NCBI GenBank assembly: GCA_903930455.1
Contig: CAIYYT010000250.1
Location: forward strand, 1 to 53,581
Source of the DNA: an uncultured bacterium
GTDB taxonomy: Bacteria; Zixibacteria; MSB-5A5; CAIYYT01
Direction: 5' to 3'
Length of the DNA stretch: 53,581 nt
Below the pieces are notes generated by a model. It had not been told where the DNA came from, ran no database searches, and saw only the letters and a program-made list of their open reading frames with translations. This document shows positions 27,814-38,765 of the stretch, one piece after another (within the stretch, counting starts at the first letter, position 1; each line of letters starts with the position of its first letter). The translations under genes were made by a program, and so were the position numbers.

Positions 27814-30642
27814 ATGAAAATTGTGACTGTTCTGTCTTTCTGCTATTTGCTGGCTGTCGTGGAAATGGCGTTCGTTGCAATCAGTCCCTCGGTTGTCGTA
27901 GCGGCAGAGTGTGGGGATGCCGATGGCGACGGTGCCGTAAACATTTCTGATGCGACTTACATTCTGCAATACATATTTAGGAATGGACGGGCGCCTGCTC
28001 CCGGTACAAGCGATGTCGATCTCTGCGGCAGTACAAATGTGTCAGATGCCCTTTACATTCATCGATATATTTTTGCGGGGGGACCGGCGCCTTGCCAGGG
28101 CAGTGACCCCTGCTTTTTTCCTACCGGTGGAAACCTCGTGGAAATCCACGGCTGTCCAAAGCTAGTCTCGTCAGCAACGGGCGGAGGAATTAGATTGCCG
28201 GTCCATATTTCAAATGAGGACACCATTTCGGCGCTTTCGATCGGTTTTCGGTTGACTTCCAACGATATGACGATCATCGCTGTAGATTTCACGGGTTCTG
28301 TCCTCCGGGATGTTGACACATCGTTGGTGTCAATTTCACCATCAACAGGGGGAGCCTCGGATAGCACGGTTGTTCTTATCGGATGGTTTACGACGATGCC
28401 ATCGAAGGTACTGCGGCCTCAGCAGGACGGACTATTGGCAACCCTAACGCTTGCGGTTCCCCCGGGCACGCCGAATCAATATGTGAATCTGGACTCAGCT
28501 TTTGTACCGCCGGGCGGCGAATTCATCTTCATGCGCAAGTGGGCCGGCACAATAAGACCGCAATATATTCACTGTGACTCGGCAGATATTATTGTGGGTG
28601 ACAGTGTTTCTTGTATAGACTCTGATTCCGACGGCTGGGGCGATCCCGGACACCCAGAGAACCAGTGCGCCGACGACAATTGCCCGTTTGTATACAACCC
28701 CAATCAGGCCGACGCTGATCATGACGGCATCGGCGACACCTGCGACTACATATGTGGCGACGCCAATGGCGATGCATCAGTAGATATCACGGACGCCGTT
28801 CATATCGTGAATTATATTTTCAAAGGTGGTGGAGTTCCCGGTTTGCGTGAAGCGGACGCTGATCAGTGCGGGAGCGTCAACATGTCGGACGCCGCCTACA
28901 TCATGAATTACGTATTTGGCGGTCCGCCACCATGCCCGAGCGGACTGACTTGCCATTTGCCGACAGGAGGCAACAAGGTCGAGATCGGTGGCTGTCCACA
29001 CATTGTCATCTCGTCCTCCGGTGGGCAAGTGAGACTGCCAATTTATATTACCAATACGGATACGCTCATCGGTCTGTCACTGGGGTTTCAACTCAGTTCC
29101 TATGCAGTTGCCTTCCAGTCGGTAGATTTCGCAGGCTCTATTCTACTCAGTCCTCACAACCCCATGATTTGGGGTGCGACAGTATCCCCCACTGTCGTCA
29201 AGATTCGATATCTATCTGAGCTATCTGAGGGGCTTCCTCTGTTGCCCCAGCAACGTGGTCTTTTGGGTACTATCATAGTTGATGTCCCGCCGGGCACTTT
29301 GCCGCAAGACATAAGCATAGACTCTGCGTTTGTGGCTCCGGCTTGTGAATTCATTTTCTGTCCCCGCCGTGGGGGGACTATCACGCCGCAGTATGTCCAT
29401 TGCGGTGCAGCCGATATCAGGATTATCGACTTAGCAGTGTGCTTCGATACGGACGAGGATGATTTTGGTGATCCAGGGCATCCCGAGAACACCTGTCCGA
29501 CTGACAATTGTCCCACTCGCTATAATCCCAGTCAGCAGGACACGGACCATGATGGTATTGGAGACATTTGCGACAACTGCCCGACAGTGGCGAATATCAG
29601 CCAATTGGATGCTGACGCTGACTTGATTGGTGATGCTTGCGACAACTGCCCATCCGTGAGCAATCACGATCAGAAAGACACGGATAGTGATGGTTTGGGA
29701 GACGTCTGCGATCCGGACATCGACAATGATGGCATCTTGAATGCTTCCGACAACTGCCCCTACACGTACAACCCCGATCAGGTTGATTCTGACCACGATG
29801 GGCATGGTAATGCTTGTGACAAAGACTCGGTCAGGCTTGTCGTCACAGACGGTGAGGGCACTGGTGGTGTCAAGGACAGCAGTTTTGTCGTTCAGGTGTA
29901 CGTAACCCCAAAGATAGAGACCATAGGAGGATCATTGGGATTCAGTTGGGCGCAGGGAAACTGCTGCTGGCATCTTGAGTCAGTGGTTTTCGGGCCGGTA
30001 ATTAGCCAGTGGAGCACAAAATCATATACGCCTCGAACCGGTACTAATGGCAGTGACGCCAACTCGTGGGTTCTTATAGGTGGTTCCAACAGTCCAGGCG
30101 AGTCTTCACTAACGCCAGGCAATACCTATTTGTGGGCGGAGATGACTTTCAAAGTGAATCCAGGAGCCGCGAATTCATGGCAAGCTGGCGACCAAATGAA
30201 GTTGGATAGCATTTTTGTTCCACCAGCCGGATTTTTCCAACTGGTTCACGCCGGTATAATTCCCGCAGTTCCTGGTTTTGCAGGGCAGGTCATAGTCTTC
30301 CCTGCCGATAGCGACTCTGACGGAATAGTTGACCTTCATGACAATTGCCCATTGGTTCTTAATCCCAACCAGAGCGATTCCAACGGAAATGGTATAGGCG
30401 ACGCCTGCGATTTCGGTTGCTGCAATGTGGCTGGAGATGCCAACAATGATGGGATAGTTGACATTTCTGATGTGGTGTATCTTATTAGTTACATCTTTGC
30501 CGGTGGTCTTTCCCCGTACTGTAAGGATGAGGGCGACGCGAACGGTAGCAATCAGATAGACATTTCAGATGTTGTTTACCTGATCTACTACATTTTTGGT
30601 GGAGGAACATCTCCGAAGTGCGGTACGACAGGGTCCAGATAG
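27814..30642 (+). CDS. Large secreted protein with alternating dockerin-like, cohesin-like and thrombospondin type 3 repeats
   Basis: The 942-residue product has a signal peptide (1-33), then in order: dockerin-like pair 1 (about 35-97), cohesin-like domain 1 (105-265), a TSP3 calcium repeat (268-312), dockerin-like pair 2 (313-376), cohesin-like domain 2 (383-540), several TSP3 repeats (545-670, DxDxDGxGDxCDNCP pattern), cohesin-like domain 3 (672-830), TSP3 (830-866) and dockerin-like pair 3 (869-939). Domains 1 and 2 with their flanks form an obvious internal duplication (EIHGCPKLV and EIGGCPHIV). The dockerin and TSP3 parts are clear calcium-binding loops. The cohesin assignment is by general pattern ([20 protein letters not shown]) and less certain. 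It is probably a cell-surface scaffold. It has its own strong promoter. Confidence 0.82.
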   Translation: MKIVTVLSFCYLLAVVEMAFVAISPSVVVAAECGDADGDGAVNISDATYILQYIFRNGRAPAPGTSDVDLCGSTNVSDALYIHRYIFAGGPAPCQGSDPCFFPTGGNLVEIHGCPKLVSSATGGGIRLPVHISNEDTISALSIGFRLTSNDMTIIAVDFTGSVLRDVDTSLVSISPSTGGASDSTVVLIGWFTTMPSKVLRPQQDGLLATLTLAVPPGTPNQYVNLDSAFVPPGGEFIFMRKWAGTIRPQYIHCDSADIIVGDSVSCIDSDSDGWGDPGHPENQCADDNCPFVYNPNQADADHDGIGDTCDYICGDANGDASVDITDAVHIVNYIFKGGGVPGLREADADQCGSVNMSDAAYIMNYVFGGPPPCPSGLTCHLPTGGNKVEIGGCPHIVISSSGGQVRLPIYITNTDTLIGLSLGFQLSSYAVAFQSVDFAGSILLSPHNPMIWGATVSPTVVKIRYLSELSEGLPLLPQQRGLLGTIIVDVPPGTLPQDISIDSAFVAPACEFIFCPRRGGTITPQYVHCGAADIRIIDLAVCFDTDEDDFGDPGHPENTCPTDNCPTRYNPSQQDTDHDGIGDICDNCPTVANISQLDADADLIGDACDNCPSVSNHDQKDTDSDGLGDVCDPDIDNDGILNASDNCPYTYNPDQVDSDHDGHGNACDKDSVRLVVTDGEGTGGVKDSSFVVQVYVTPKIETIGGSLGFSWAQGNCCWHLESVVFGPVISQWSTKSYTPRTGTNGSDANSWVLIGGSNSPGESSLTPGNTYLWAEMTFKVNPGAANSWQAGDQMKLDSIFVPPAGFFQLVHAGIIPAVPGFAGQVIVFPADSDSDGIVDLHDNCPLVLNPNQSDSNGNGIGDACDFGCCNVAGDANNDGIVDISDVVYLISYIFAGGLSPYCKDEGDANGSNQIDISDVVYLIYYIFGGGTSPKCGTTGSR

Positions 30643-30651
30643 CTTTCATTT

Positions 30652-30681
30652 GCGCCGTCAGGAATTCAAGCCTAACGGCGC
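30652..30681. repeat. Hairpin downstream of the cohesin/dockerin gene
   Basis: GCGCCGT (30652-30658) pairs with ACGGCGC (30675-30681), and CAGG/CCT extends the stem inside. It lies nine bases after the stop codon. No U-run follows, so it may protect the 3' end or act as a weak terminator. Confidence 0.45.
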
Positions 30682-30804
30682 GTTCCCATATGTGTCTCTA
30701 GCAACTCAAAATTCTCTATTGCGTAAGCCCCTCAAAGCGATTGCCCCGCCGACAAATCGCGGTATTGTCTCTCAATATGACAACATCATCAAGGAGAAAT
30801 CCAC

Positions 30805-31209
30805 ATGACCGACACATTCGAGGATAAGGTCAAACAAGAAGTCTGGCAGACCCTGCAAGCGTTGAATCGCACCTGGATTACAGGCAAATGCGACGGACTG
30901 AAAGAGTACTTCCACGAGAGCATGGTCGCAATTACACCTGTGGATCGGCAGCGTCGTGAAGGTAGACAGGCGTGTATTGATGGTTGGACGCAGTTTGTTG
31001 CGGGAACAACGAAAATTCACTATTGGAAAGAGCTTGATCCGCAGATTCAGATTTATGGCGACTGCGCGATCGTCACCTACTATTTCGACATGTCGTTTGA
31101 TATCGGGGGCAAGACGATTGTCTCAACCGGTCGGGACATGTTTGTGTTCATCAAAGAAGATGGCAGATGGTGGGCGGTTGCAGATCAGTTTTCGTCGTAT
31201 CCGCAATAG
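30805..31209 (+). CDS. SnoaL-like / NTF2-fold protein
   Basis: The 134-residue cytoplasmic product has the NTF2-like pattern of SnoaL/DUF4440 proteins: a helical start (EVWQTLQALNRTWITGK), a central helix and a C-terminal beta sheet with AIVTYYFDMSF and GRDMFVFIKEDGRWWAVADQFS. Such folds serve as small-molecule-binding or isomerase domains. Nothing here identifies a substrate. An AAGGAGA site precedes ATG 30805. It appears to be a single-gene unit followed by a short palindromic element. Confidence 0.72.
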   Translation: MTDTFEDKVKQEVWQTLQALNRTWITGKCDGLKEYFHESMVAITPVDRQRREGRQACIDGWTQFVAGTTKIHYWKELDPQIQIYGDCAIVTYYFDMSFDIGGKTIVSTGRDMFVFIKEDGRWWAVADQFSSYPQ

Positions 31210-31214
31210 TCGAG

Positions 31215-31243
31215 TAGGTCAAACCGTCTCGCGATCTGACCCA
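31215..31243. repeat. TAGGTCA/TGACCTA-type palindromic element, copy 6 (short form)
   Basis: TAGGTCA (31215-31221) and TGACCCA (31237-31243) flank only about 15 bases (AACCGTCTCGCGATC). It looks like a version that has lost the second hairpin. Confidence 0.5.
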
Positions 31244-31285
31244 CGAGACTGGATGGAGATGATACTAAGTCCTTCGTCGGAACCA

Positions 31286-33151
31286 TCACTTAAGCTCGAT
31301 TTCGTCGAGGCTGAAACTGAATCGTCCTGGCTTGGGGCCGGCGCTAAAGGCGATGGCAGTGACTTGAGTGCTGTCCATATTGGGGAAAGCACTGAAGGCA
31401 AATGTGAATTGCTGCCACTCGGCGCCGCAAGTAAAAGACTGGTAAGACGGCATATAGCCCGTTTCTTTAGAATAGAAAAGTATTTGATATGTTTGACCGT
31501 CACCCTTGGCCCAGAAGGTAATTCCTTTTTTCCCAGAGAGATCGGCCGGTGCAAACGGTATACTGGCAGGGAACATGATGGCGCCGCTCCAGGCAAAAGC
31601 AACGCCAGCGACCACCTCACCGGATAGTGCCAGACAATATCGACTGTTGTTTGCTCCGCCTGCTGCTATCTTAAGTTCAACCGTGGACTTACCACCCATG
31701 ATAGCGTCGGTCGTCTCTTGCCAACCGGAACCGAGACGGCTGCCGCGGGTACTATCCTCAAAATCACTGATCAGACCGGCATCCAATCCCGCGGGAGGCA
31801 AAGGCCTGGGCTCGCTTGCTGCGGCGATTCTTTCCTGGGCAATTTTCTCGCGGTAACTGGTACGGTCCAACTCCACTCCCTCTTTCCAGATTCCAGCGAT
31901 GCGGCGCGTGTCCTTTATATCGACCAGAGGGTTGCCTTCGACTAGCAGCAAGTCGGCTCGCAGTCCTTTTGCAATACGGCCGCGATCGGCGAGACCAAAG
32001 ACTTTTGCAGGCAGCGCGGTTGCCGCGTTCAAAGCTTCTGCGGGTGAGAATCCGCTCTGCACTAGAAACTCCAGCTCCTGATGCAAACTGGCGCCATAGG
32101 TGGTGCCGGGATTGGGAGCGTCGGTGCCGGCCAGAACGGGCAATCCGTTTTTCTTGAACGCCTCAGTGACCCTCTTCGCCCGGTCGAAATTCTCCTGTTT
32201 GAACGGTGACATGGGAAATTCCCGCTTCAAAACGGGTAGATCGGCGGAAGAGATAAGGGACTCGATTTGCGGATCGCTGATCAGAGCAAGTCCCGGTTTC
32301 AAACCGCAAATAGTGCTAATAACTGTTAAAGTGGGAATCAGGATGACATGGTGCTTGCGGGCCAGGGCCATCAGGGTTTCAGTAGGTTCGCTATCGTACC
32401 AGACGTGGGCTAGAATATCCGCTCCGCTCTCGATGGCATCGCTGGCGTCCTGCTGGGTGTCAATGTGAACAGCCGCCAGTTTATTGCGCTTGTGAGCGGC
32501 GCTGATCAGGGCGGCCAGGGTGGGTTTATCGAGGGAAGCATATTTCCAACCATGACCGTAAATGATCTTGATGAAATCCGACCCTTCGGCGATGCGAGCG
32601 TCCACAAAAGCTTGAGCTTCCTCGGGCTTTGACAGGGTGGGGATGGTGATCCCATATTCCGTTCCATGTCCGCCAGGCACGGTTGCCAGTGTTCCGCTGG
32701 AGACAAGGTCGGCACGGTCGGGGTTGGGTCCGGCTGCTTGCTGCTCCTTCATCGCTTTGACGATTTCGACACTGGTGAACATATCAATGTCGGTGGTAAC
32801 GCCGAACTGCACGGACTGTTGCAGCCCATCGCCAAATATATGGGTATGGGAATCAATCAGGCCGGGCAACAGAGTTTTGCCGCTGCCATTGATGACTTGG
32901 GCATCAGCCGGAATTTTCATGGCGGCAGCAACATTCTCGATTTTGCCGTCGCGCACCAGCACCGTGGCTTTCTCGATCACATTTTGCCCGTCGAACACCC
33001 GCACGTCACGGATGGCAAAACAAATGAGTTTCCCTTTGTCTTGACTGGTTTCAGCCGCAATTATGGTACTTCCGCATACTGCCATCAGCACTGCACTGAC
33101 CAGCACCTTGAATACCAACGCGCTTGCCTTGTTCTTCGCACGTTTAGTCAT
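31286..33151 (-). CDS. Exported amidohydrolase with a C-terminal CIA30-like domain
   Basis: The 621-residue product has a signal peptide (FKVLVSAVLMAVCGSTIIAA) and an imidazolonepropionase-like amidohydrolase domain (about 40-440). The metal-site motifs are LIDSHTHIFGD, FIKIIYGHG with the bridging lysine, AAVHIDT and VLAGTDAPN. The last 165 residues resemble the CIA30 family (SDFEDSTRG, GWQETTDAIMGGKSTVE, KGITFWAKGDGQTYQILF). Prolidase-like peptidases share this amidohydrolase type, but the substrate is not predictable. The CIA30-like part is a galactose-binding-like beta sandwich and may bind sugar. ATG 33151 has AAGGAG eight bases upstream. Residues of the longer open frame lie within a repeat element. 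Confidence 0.85.
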   Translation of the reverse strand: MTKRAKNKASALVFKVLVSAVLMAVCGSTIIAAETSQDKGKLICFAIRDVRVFDGQNVIEKATVLVRDGKIENVAAAMKIPADAQVINGSGKTLLPGLIDSHTHIFGDGLQQSVQFGVTTDIDMFTSVEIVKAMKEQQAAGPNPDRADLVSSGTLATVPGGHGTEYGITIPTLSKPEEAQAFVDARIAEGSDFIKIIYGHGWKYASLDKPTLAALISAAHKRNKLAAVHIDTQQDASDAIESGADILAHVWYDSEPTETLMALARKHHVILIPTLTVISTICGLKPGLALISDPQIESLISSADLPVLKREFPMSPFKQENFDRAKRVTEAFKKNGLPVLAGTDAPNPGTTYGASLHQELEFLVQSGFSPAEALNAATALPAKVFGLADRGRIAKGLRADLLLVEGNPLVDIKDTRRIAGIWKEGVELDRTSYREKIAQERIAAASEPRPLPPAGLDAGLISDFEDSTRGSRLGSGWQETTDAIMGGKSTVELKIAAGGANNSRYCLALSGEVVAGVAFAWSGAIMFPASIPFAPADLSGKKGITFWAKGDGQTYQILFYSKETGYMPSYQSFTCGAEWQQFTFAFSAFPNMDSTQVTAIAFSAGPKPGRFSFSLDEIELK

Positions 33152-33199
33152 ATTTAACTCCTTGCTGCCTTGGGTCAGCTTGATAAATCCAAAGCCAAT

Positions 33200-33259
33200 T
33201 AGGTCAAACCGCCTCGCGGCTTGACAATTGTCGGCAGGCCTCAAAGGAGGCCTGACCCA
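33200..33259. repeat. TAGGTCA/TGACCTA-type palindromic element, copy 7
   Basis: It starts TAGGTCA and ends TGACCCA. It contains two hairpins: TCAAACCG/CGGCTTGA and CAGGCCT/AGGCCTG. It is almost the same as copy 8 at 34368, over about 60 bases. Confidence 0.7.
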
Positions 33260-33264
33260 CGAAG

Positions 33265-34299
33265 CTATAGGTGTCCATGCCGATGGTGCAGGTCTGGCCA
33301 GTGTGGGTGGCGATGAGTCATTTGTTTATGACTGTGTTTGTGAGTATGGCGACCCGATACTGCTTCCAAGTGTTCATGCCCATGATGGCCATCATCGTGC
33401 CGATGAACATGCTCATGCTCCTGCTCTTGATCTTCGTGAGTATGTTCGTGCTCGTGTTTGTCACGGAACACGAGAAATAGTGACCCGGCCAGAATTGCAC
33501 TGGCTGCCAGTTGAATGATCGTAATTGCCTCGCTCAGAAAAGCGACGGACAGAACTACTCCGAAAAATGGGCTCGCTGCAAAAAACATCTGCCCGCGAGT
33601 AGCGCCGATGTTTTGCGCAGCAGTGATATACAACACGATGCTAGCGCCATAGCAGATCATCCCCACGCCGATCGCCGCAACCGTTGTTGCTGCCGTTCCC
33701 GAAAAGTCACGTGTGATCAGGCCGATAGTCAGATTGACCGACCCAGCCACCAGCCCTTTCCAAAAGGTGCTTTGCGCCGGGGTGATGCCGTCAATCAGTG
33801 CGGTAAAATTGTTGTCGAATCCCCAGCAAGCGCACGCCCCCATGACCAACAAACCTGCGGAAATTCCTGCAGCTTGCTCACCAATAGAAAGCAGTATTCC
33901 AGCGGCGAGCACACCGGCCATTCCTATCCATCCAAATCTCCCCAGGGGATCGCGGAACAAAACGGTCCCGAGAATCGCAGTGGCCACCAGTTCTAAGGGC
34001 AGCCATAGAGAGACCGATGCTGCTGAGGAGGCCTCAAGTCCCAACAACAGCAATAGCGGCGCGAGAACACCGCCGAAAAAAACCGCGCCGATAAGACGAA
34101 TCCGGTTCCTGCGGTCCATCCGCCACGGGAGGGTGTAAGGTCCCTTGTGGAAGGCCAGTCCGGAAGCTCCGATGGCTGCTCCAAGGTACAAGAGACCGGC
34201 CAGTTGGAATGCATCGAAGGACGAAAGGAGAGCTTTACTTAACGGTGTCGCCGCTCCAAACAACGCCGCTGAAAGTAATGCGAGCAGAACGTACAGCAT
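33265..34299 (-). CDS. EamA/DMT-family transporter with a histidine-rich C-terminal tail
   Basis: The 344-residue inner-membrane protein has ten predicted transmembrane segments in two EamA repeats (about 1-140 and 150-278), beginning MLYVLLALLSAALFGAATPLSK. The last 65 residues, after LVFRDKHEHEH, contain more than 20 histidines in HxH and HH runs, mixed with Asp and Glu. Drug/metabolite transporters of this type export or import small organic molecules. The tail points to binding of zinc, nickel or cobalt, so a metal or metal-chelate substrate or metal-dependent gating is a reasonable inference. No strong ribosome binding site precedes the ATG. Confidence 0.85.
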   Translation of the reverse strand: MLYVLLALLSAALFGAATPLSKALLSSFDAFQLAGLLYLGAAIGASGLAFHKGPYTLPWRMDRRNRIRLIGAVFFGGVLAPLLLLLGLEASSAASVSLWLPLELVATAILGTVLFRDPLGRFGWIGMAGVLAAGILLSIGEQAAGISAGLLVMGACACWGFDNNFTALIDGITPAQSTFWKGLVAGSVNLTIGLITRDFSGTAATTVAAIGVGMICYGASIVLYITAAQNIGATRGQMFFAASPFFGVVLSVAFLSEAITIIQLAASAILAGSLFLVFRDKHEHEHTHEDQEQEHEHVHRHDDGHHGHEHLEAVSGRHTHKHSHKQMTHRHPHWPDLHHRHGHL

Positions 34300-34367
34300 A
34301 AGTCATAAGATAGCAATTGTTCGCGCACTCAACAACATGAACTCGCCTCAGAAATTACACAGTCAAG

Positions 34368-34426
34368 TAGGTCAAGCCGCCTCGCGGCTTGACAATCGTC
34401 GTCAGGCCTCAAGGATGCCTGACCTA
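34368..34426. repeat. TAGGTCA/TGACCTA-type palindromic element, copy 8
   Basis: This is the best-preserved copy, bounded exactly by TAGGTCA (34368-34374) and TGACCTA (34420-34426). Its hairpins are GTCAAGCCG/CGGCTTGAC and GTCAGGC(CT)/GCCTGAC. It lies between the transporter gene and secA. Confidence 0.75.
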
Positions 34427-34481
34427 TGAAACTTGTTCAACGGGATGGTCAGGCAGGAATGCCCAACCTACCGAGTATCAC

Positions 34482-37400
34482 CTATTCCGTCCCGTGACAT
34501 TTCTTGTATTTCTTGCCGGAGCCGCAGGGGCAGGGATCGTTGCGGCCGACCTTGGGCATGTCACGCACGATCGGTTTGTGCTTTTCGGGCATGGTCTCCT
34601 CCGGCTGTTGTGACTCGGGGAGCACGGAGGCCATCCCACTGATACTTTCATGCACGGAACGCAGACGTGCCTGTGATTGCTGTCGTCGCTGTTGAACCTG
34701 ACTTTGATCGACCGGCTGCAATTTGAAAACCAAACTTACAGCGGTCTTGTCGATCCGGTCGACCAACTCGTTAAACATGTTGTAGGCTTCTTTCTTGTAT
34801 TCAATCAACGGGTCGCGCTGGCCATAGGCGCGCAGACCAATGCCGTCTTTCATCTGATCCATCTCGTAGAGATGCTCTTTCCATTCGGTGTCGATGGTCG
34901 ACAGCAGAGCATAGCGCTCCAGATGACGCATAACTTCATCGCCGAGAAATTGTTCTTTGCGATGATAATGCTCCAGCGCCGCTTCCTGAAGCTTCTCCGT
35001 GAGACCAAACTTAGTAAGACCGGAGTACTCCTCCGATTTGAAATCGATGCCGAGCAGGAAGGTGTTAAGACATGCCTGCGCCAGACTACCAGAGTCGAGT
35101 TCCCCGTCTTCAGGAAAGTACTCGTCCACGAGACGCTCGGCAATCTCGTTAATCAAGCGTTCAACCTCTTCCTTATGACTCGGTTTGTCAATCAGGGCAT
35201 TGCGTCGATCATAAATCGCGGAGCGCTGGTTGTTCATCACGTCGTCATACTGCACGGTATGTTTGCGGATGGAGAAGTTCTGCATCTCGATTCGCTTCTG
35301 CGCACGCTCAATCGCTTTAGTGACCAATGGATGCGCGATTACCTCCCCTTCCTTAACTCCAAGTCTATCCATCACCGAGGCGATACGATCGCTGCCGAAC
35401 AGGCGCATCAGATCATCCTCTAACGAAAGGAAAAACCGCGAAGCGCCGAAATCCCCCTGACGACCGGCACGACCTCGCAACTGCCGGTCAATACGGCGCG
35501 ATTCATGCCGCTCAGTACCGATGATGTATAAACCGAACGGTTCCTCATCGGGAGCCAGCCCCAGACCTTCCGGTTCGGGAATGTGCCTGAGAGCATCTTT
35601 GATCTCGTCGTCAAGCTGATCGCGTTTGAATGACTTGCGTTCGAGCTTGATGTCAGTACCACGACCCGCCATGTTGGTGGCGATGGTCACGGCGTTCACC
35701 CGACCGGCATCACGGACAATCTCCGCTTCCTGCTGATGATACTTTGCGTTGAGAACATGATGCGGGATGCCTTTGCGTTTGAGCATACGCGCCAGAGTTT
35801 CCGACACTTCCACCGAAATCGTACCTACCAAAACCGGCATGCCTCTCAAATGGAGCGCTTCGATTTCATCGATGATGGCATTGTATTTCTCGCGACGGGT
35901 ACGATAGATGCGATCTTCATAATCAAGACGGCGCACCGGCTTGTTCGTCGGAATTACCATGACGTCGAGTTTGTATATTTCGAAGAACTCCCCTGCTTCC
36001 GTCTCGGCGGTGCCGGTCATGCCGGCAAGTTTGAAGTAGAGACGGAAATAGTTCTGCAACGTGATGGTCGCGACCGTTTGTGTCTCGCCTTCCACGCGGA
36101 CTTTTTCCTTGGCCTCGATGGCTTGATGCAATCCGTCGGAGTAGCGGCGTCCCGGCATCAGACGACCGGTGAACTCATCGACGATCAGTACCTTGCCTTC
36201 CTGCAAGACGTACTCGACGTCCTTCTCATAGAGCGAGTAGGCCTTGAGCAGCTGATTGATGGCATGGTTTTTGTCGGCACGCTCGGCGTGAACGCGATAC
36301 AGTGTTTCCTTTTCCGCCTGCCGCTGTTCATCGGTCAGCGACTCATTGCTGTCGATCTGATGGAGTCCTTCAGTTATGTCGGGAAGAATAAACAGCGCCT
36401 TGTCTTCGGGAGAAAGAAGGTCACGCCCCATATCGGTCAGATTGATCGTGTGTTCCTTTTCGTCGATGACGAAGAAGAGTTCCTCATCCAGCTTATGCAT
36501 CCGCTTTTCGCGCAGCAGGTCGCTCTCCATATTCTGTGCGAGTCTCCGCGCTCCGCCTTCTTTGAACAATCTCATCAGCCGTTTATTTTTCGGCATCCCG
36601 CGTTGCACAGCTAACAGCCGAAAAGCCGCGTCCGCTTCATTGCCATCCTCGATCATCTTCTCGGCTTCCGATATCATCTTATTGGCCAGTTCAGTCTGCT
36701 TGCGTACCAGGCGGTCAACCAGTGGTTGCATTTCCTGATAACGCTGCGAATCGCTCTCGACGGGACCGGAGATAATCAGCGGTGTACGCGCCTCGTCGAT
36801 CAGCACGCTATCAACCTCGTCGACGATGGCGAAGAAATGACGGCGCTGTACGCGATACTCCGGCGCAATCGCCATGTTGTCGCGCAGGTAGTCGAAACCG
36901 AATTCGTTATTGGTGCCGTAGGTGACGTCGCAGGCGTACTGCGCGCGACGTTCGCCGAAATCCATGTCATGTTGGATGCAGCCGATGGTGAGACCGAGGA
37001 ACTTGTAGACTTCCCCCATCCATTCCGAGTCGCGGAGAGCGAGATAGTCGTTGACGGTCACCAAGTGAACCCCCTCGCCGACCAGCGCATTCAGATAGAT
37101 CGGCATGGTTGCCACCAGCGTCTTGCCCTCGCCGGTCGCCATCTCGGAGATTTTGCCCAGATGCAGCGCGATACCGCCGATAAGCTGCACGTCATAGGGC
37201 ACCATCTCCCAACTCAGATCAAGTCCACAGACATTCCAGGAAGTCCCGCACAGGCGTCGGCAAGCTTCTTTACACATGGCGAACGCTTCCGGCAGGATTT
37301 CGTTCAGATAGTTGTCGACCTCGGTGCGGAAGTTTTTCTTATAGGTTTCCTTATCCCACTGCTCCTGCTCGGCTGACTGATTGATTTCGTTTTTCAGCTC

Positions 37401-37568
37401 GACCAATTCGGCCTTGAACTCACTCGTGCGCTCGACAAATCTCTTGTCCGGCCAGTCTTTGAGTGTCTCAAAGATGCGATTGATTTCGGCGACCAGTGGT
37501 GTAATCGCCTTGACATCGCGGTCGAATTTGCTACCGAAAATCTTGGTTATAATTGCTGTAAACGACAT
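34482..37568 (-). CDS. secA: Preprotein translocase ATPase SecA
   Basis: SecA drives export of unfolded preproteins through SecYEG. The product is 1028 residues, longer than E. coli SecA (901), in line with FCB-group SecA proteins. Motifs include Walker [14 protein letters not shown] at about residue 143, [20 protein letters not shown], the preprotein cross-linking domain, [22 protein letters not shown] and the C-terminal zinc-binding sequence [16 protein letters not shown] that contacts SecB. ATG 37568 gives the normal start ([19 protein letters not shown]). The frame extends 23 codons upstream without family resemblance. Confidence 0.96.
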   Translation of the reverse strand: MSFTAIITKIFGSKFDRDVKAITPLVAEINRIFETLKDWPDKRFVERTSEFKAELVELKNEINQSAEQEQWDKETYKKNFRTEVDNYLNEILPEAFAMCKEACRRLCGTSWNVCGLDLSWEMVPYDVQLIGGIALHLGKISEMATGEGKTLVATMPIYLNALVGEGVHLVTVNDYLALRDSEWMGEVYKFLGLTIGCIQHDMDFGERRAQYACDVTYGTNNEFGFDYLRDNMAIAPEYRVQRRHFFAIVDEVDSVLIDEARTPLIISGPVESDSQRYQEMQPLVDRLVRKQTELANKMISEAEKMIEDGNEADAAFRLLAVQRGMPKNKRLMRLFKEGGARRLAQNMESDLLREKRMHKLDEELFFVIDEKEHTINLTDMGRDLLSPEDKALFILPDITEGLHQIDSNESLTDEQRQAEKETLYRVHAERADKNHAINQLLKAYSLYEKDVEYVLQEGKVLIVDEFTGRLMPGRRYSDGLHQAIEAKEKVRVEGETQTVATITLQNYFRLYFKLAGMTGTAETEAGEFFEIYKLDVMVIPTNKPVRRLDYEDRIYRTRREKYNAIIDEIEALHLRGMPVLVGTISVEVSETLARMLKRKGIPHHVLNAKYHQQEAEIVRDAGRVNAVTIATNMAGRGTDIKLERKSFKRDQLDDEIKDALRHIPEPEGLGLAPDEEPFGLYIIGTERHESRRIDRQLRGRAGRQGDFGASRFFLSLEDDLMRLFGSDRIASVMDRLGVKEGEVIAHPLVTKAIERAQKRIEMQNFSIRKHTVQYDDVMNNQRSAIYDRRNALIDKPSHKEEVERLINEIAERLVDEYFPEDGELDSGSLAQACLNTFLLGIDFKSEEYSGLTKFGLTEKLQEAALEHYHRKEQFLGDEVMRHLERYALLSTIDTEWKEHLYEMDQMKDGIGLRAYGQRDPLIEYKKEAYNMFNELVDRIDKTAVSLVFKLQPVDQSQVQQRRQQSQARLRSVHESISGMASVLPESQQPEETMPEKHKPIVRDMPKVGRNDPCPCGSGKKYKKCHGTE

Positions 37569-37749
37569 TGCCTGTTCCAATTCCTCTGCTGTTATACGGC
37601 GACAAGATACGCTGGTTGCGAAAGTGCGGCAAGACAATAGTAGTGCGAGTACTTACCCCGTGTCTGGCCAAATCCGGTGGTTGCCGAACAAGACCTGACC
37701 CAACGATGAAGATGACAGAGTAGAACGGCTATAATGCCGTGATACCGGT

Positions 37750-38667
37750 CTACATCTGAGGTGTCTTGGCAGCCAAAGCGAAGGTCTTGTTTACCAAGTC
37801 TTGTGCAGCTTTCTGGTCAATCCTGCCGACGACCGTACACAGCACGTTCTTGTCGAGAGCGCAGAAGATCGGCTGTCCTTGCTCGTCTTGGCCGGTCAAC
37901 GCCTGATAGCCGCAATCCAGAAGGTAGTTCGTGATCCTACCTTTATCACCGATGAACTGCTTTACCGCGATTGCAAGACCACCTTCCATTACGTCGAGTT
38001 GGAGGAACAACTGCACCGTGTCGATTCCAGAAAGATATTTCGCGCTGAAGAGATTGCTGCGCTCATTCTGGCCCTCGATGTCGTCAAGATTCACGGTTTC
38101 TGTATTTGGTACCATACCTTCACGCGGGAGCATCTGCAACTGCGTGGGCAGCAGTACACTGTCCGACAATTTGTCGAGCATCGCTTTTGCCGCCTGAATC
38201 AGATCGGTCTCGGCTTTGGGATTTGAACCGATCACGCGACCGACATGAACACCCTTGACGAAAACCAGCGTGTCCCGGTTGACATATCCCCGAGGCTTCA
38301 ATTCAATGGGGCGGGCTTCCGGTTGACGCAGGAAACCAAAAATCGCGAAGGCGCGCACCGGGTCCCTGAATTGCATGATTTCGAGCGTCAACGTGCGAGC
38401 TTTGTCGCTGGAGGCATACGTCGCCGTTGTCGCTTGCTGGAAGCCGTTGTACAGCATCTTGTCGGCGTTGGCGCCAAGATAATCCCAGGCCTTGTCGCGG
38501 TTGTAGGATATTGGCGTTGCTGTCCGGACATATCCGGATAGCTCGCTCTGGCCCGGTAGCAAACCACCCGGAGTATCATCGGAGCTCTTGGATTCTTGGC
38601 TGCTGCAAGAGACAAAAAGCAGCAGAGTCAGAGTGGCGATTTCGTATCGCAATGATGCAAATCTCAT
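37750..38667 (-). CDS. Lipoprotein resembling DUF6599 proteins
   Basis: The 305-residue product has a lipoprotein signal (TLTLLLFVSCSSQ) with the lipidated cysteine at about 21. The body has AWDYLGANADKMLYNGFQ, then RTLTLEIMQFRDPVRAFAIFGFLRQPE, then a second half with LFLQLDVMEGG and C-terminal LLDCGYQALTG. The ordering resembles DUF6599 proteins of unknown function, an assignment made from memory of the pattern. GAGGATT precedes the ATG. It is the last gene of the exosortase/polysaccharide cluster, with a 98-base gap from the UbiA-type gene. Confidence 0.65.
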   Translation of the reverse strand: MRFASLRYEIATLTLLLFVSCSSQESKSSDDTPGGLLPGQSELSGYVRTATPISYNRDKAWDYLGANADKMLYNGFQQATTATYASSDKARTLTLEIMQFRDPVRAFAIFGFLRQPEARPIELKPRGYVNRDTLVFVKGVHVGRVIGSNPKAETDLIQAAKAMLDKLSDSVLLPTQLQMLPREGMVPNTETVNLDDIEGQNERSNLFSAKYLSGIDTVQLFLQLDVMEGGLAIAVKQFIGDKGRITNYLLDCGYQALTGQDEQGQPIFCALDKNVLCTVVGRIDQKAAQDLVNKTFALAAKTPQM

Positions 38668-38765
38668 GGATCAATCCTCAGTTAAAGAAACCGATGGAAC
38701 TTTCAAGTACGCACTGTCAAGGAGTCGGTTATCTCCCTTCAGTGATGTTATGCAGGAGCCCGCCT

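Noticed and set aside
35736-37376. Long open frames on the plus strand opposite secA
   Set aside because: They are antisense shadows of the secA codons. They show no family resemblance and secA is unambiguous.
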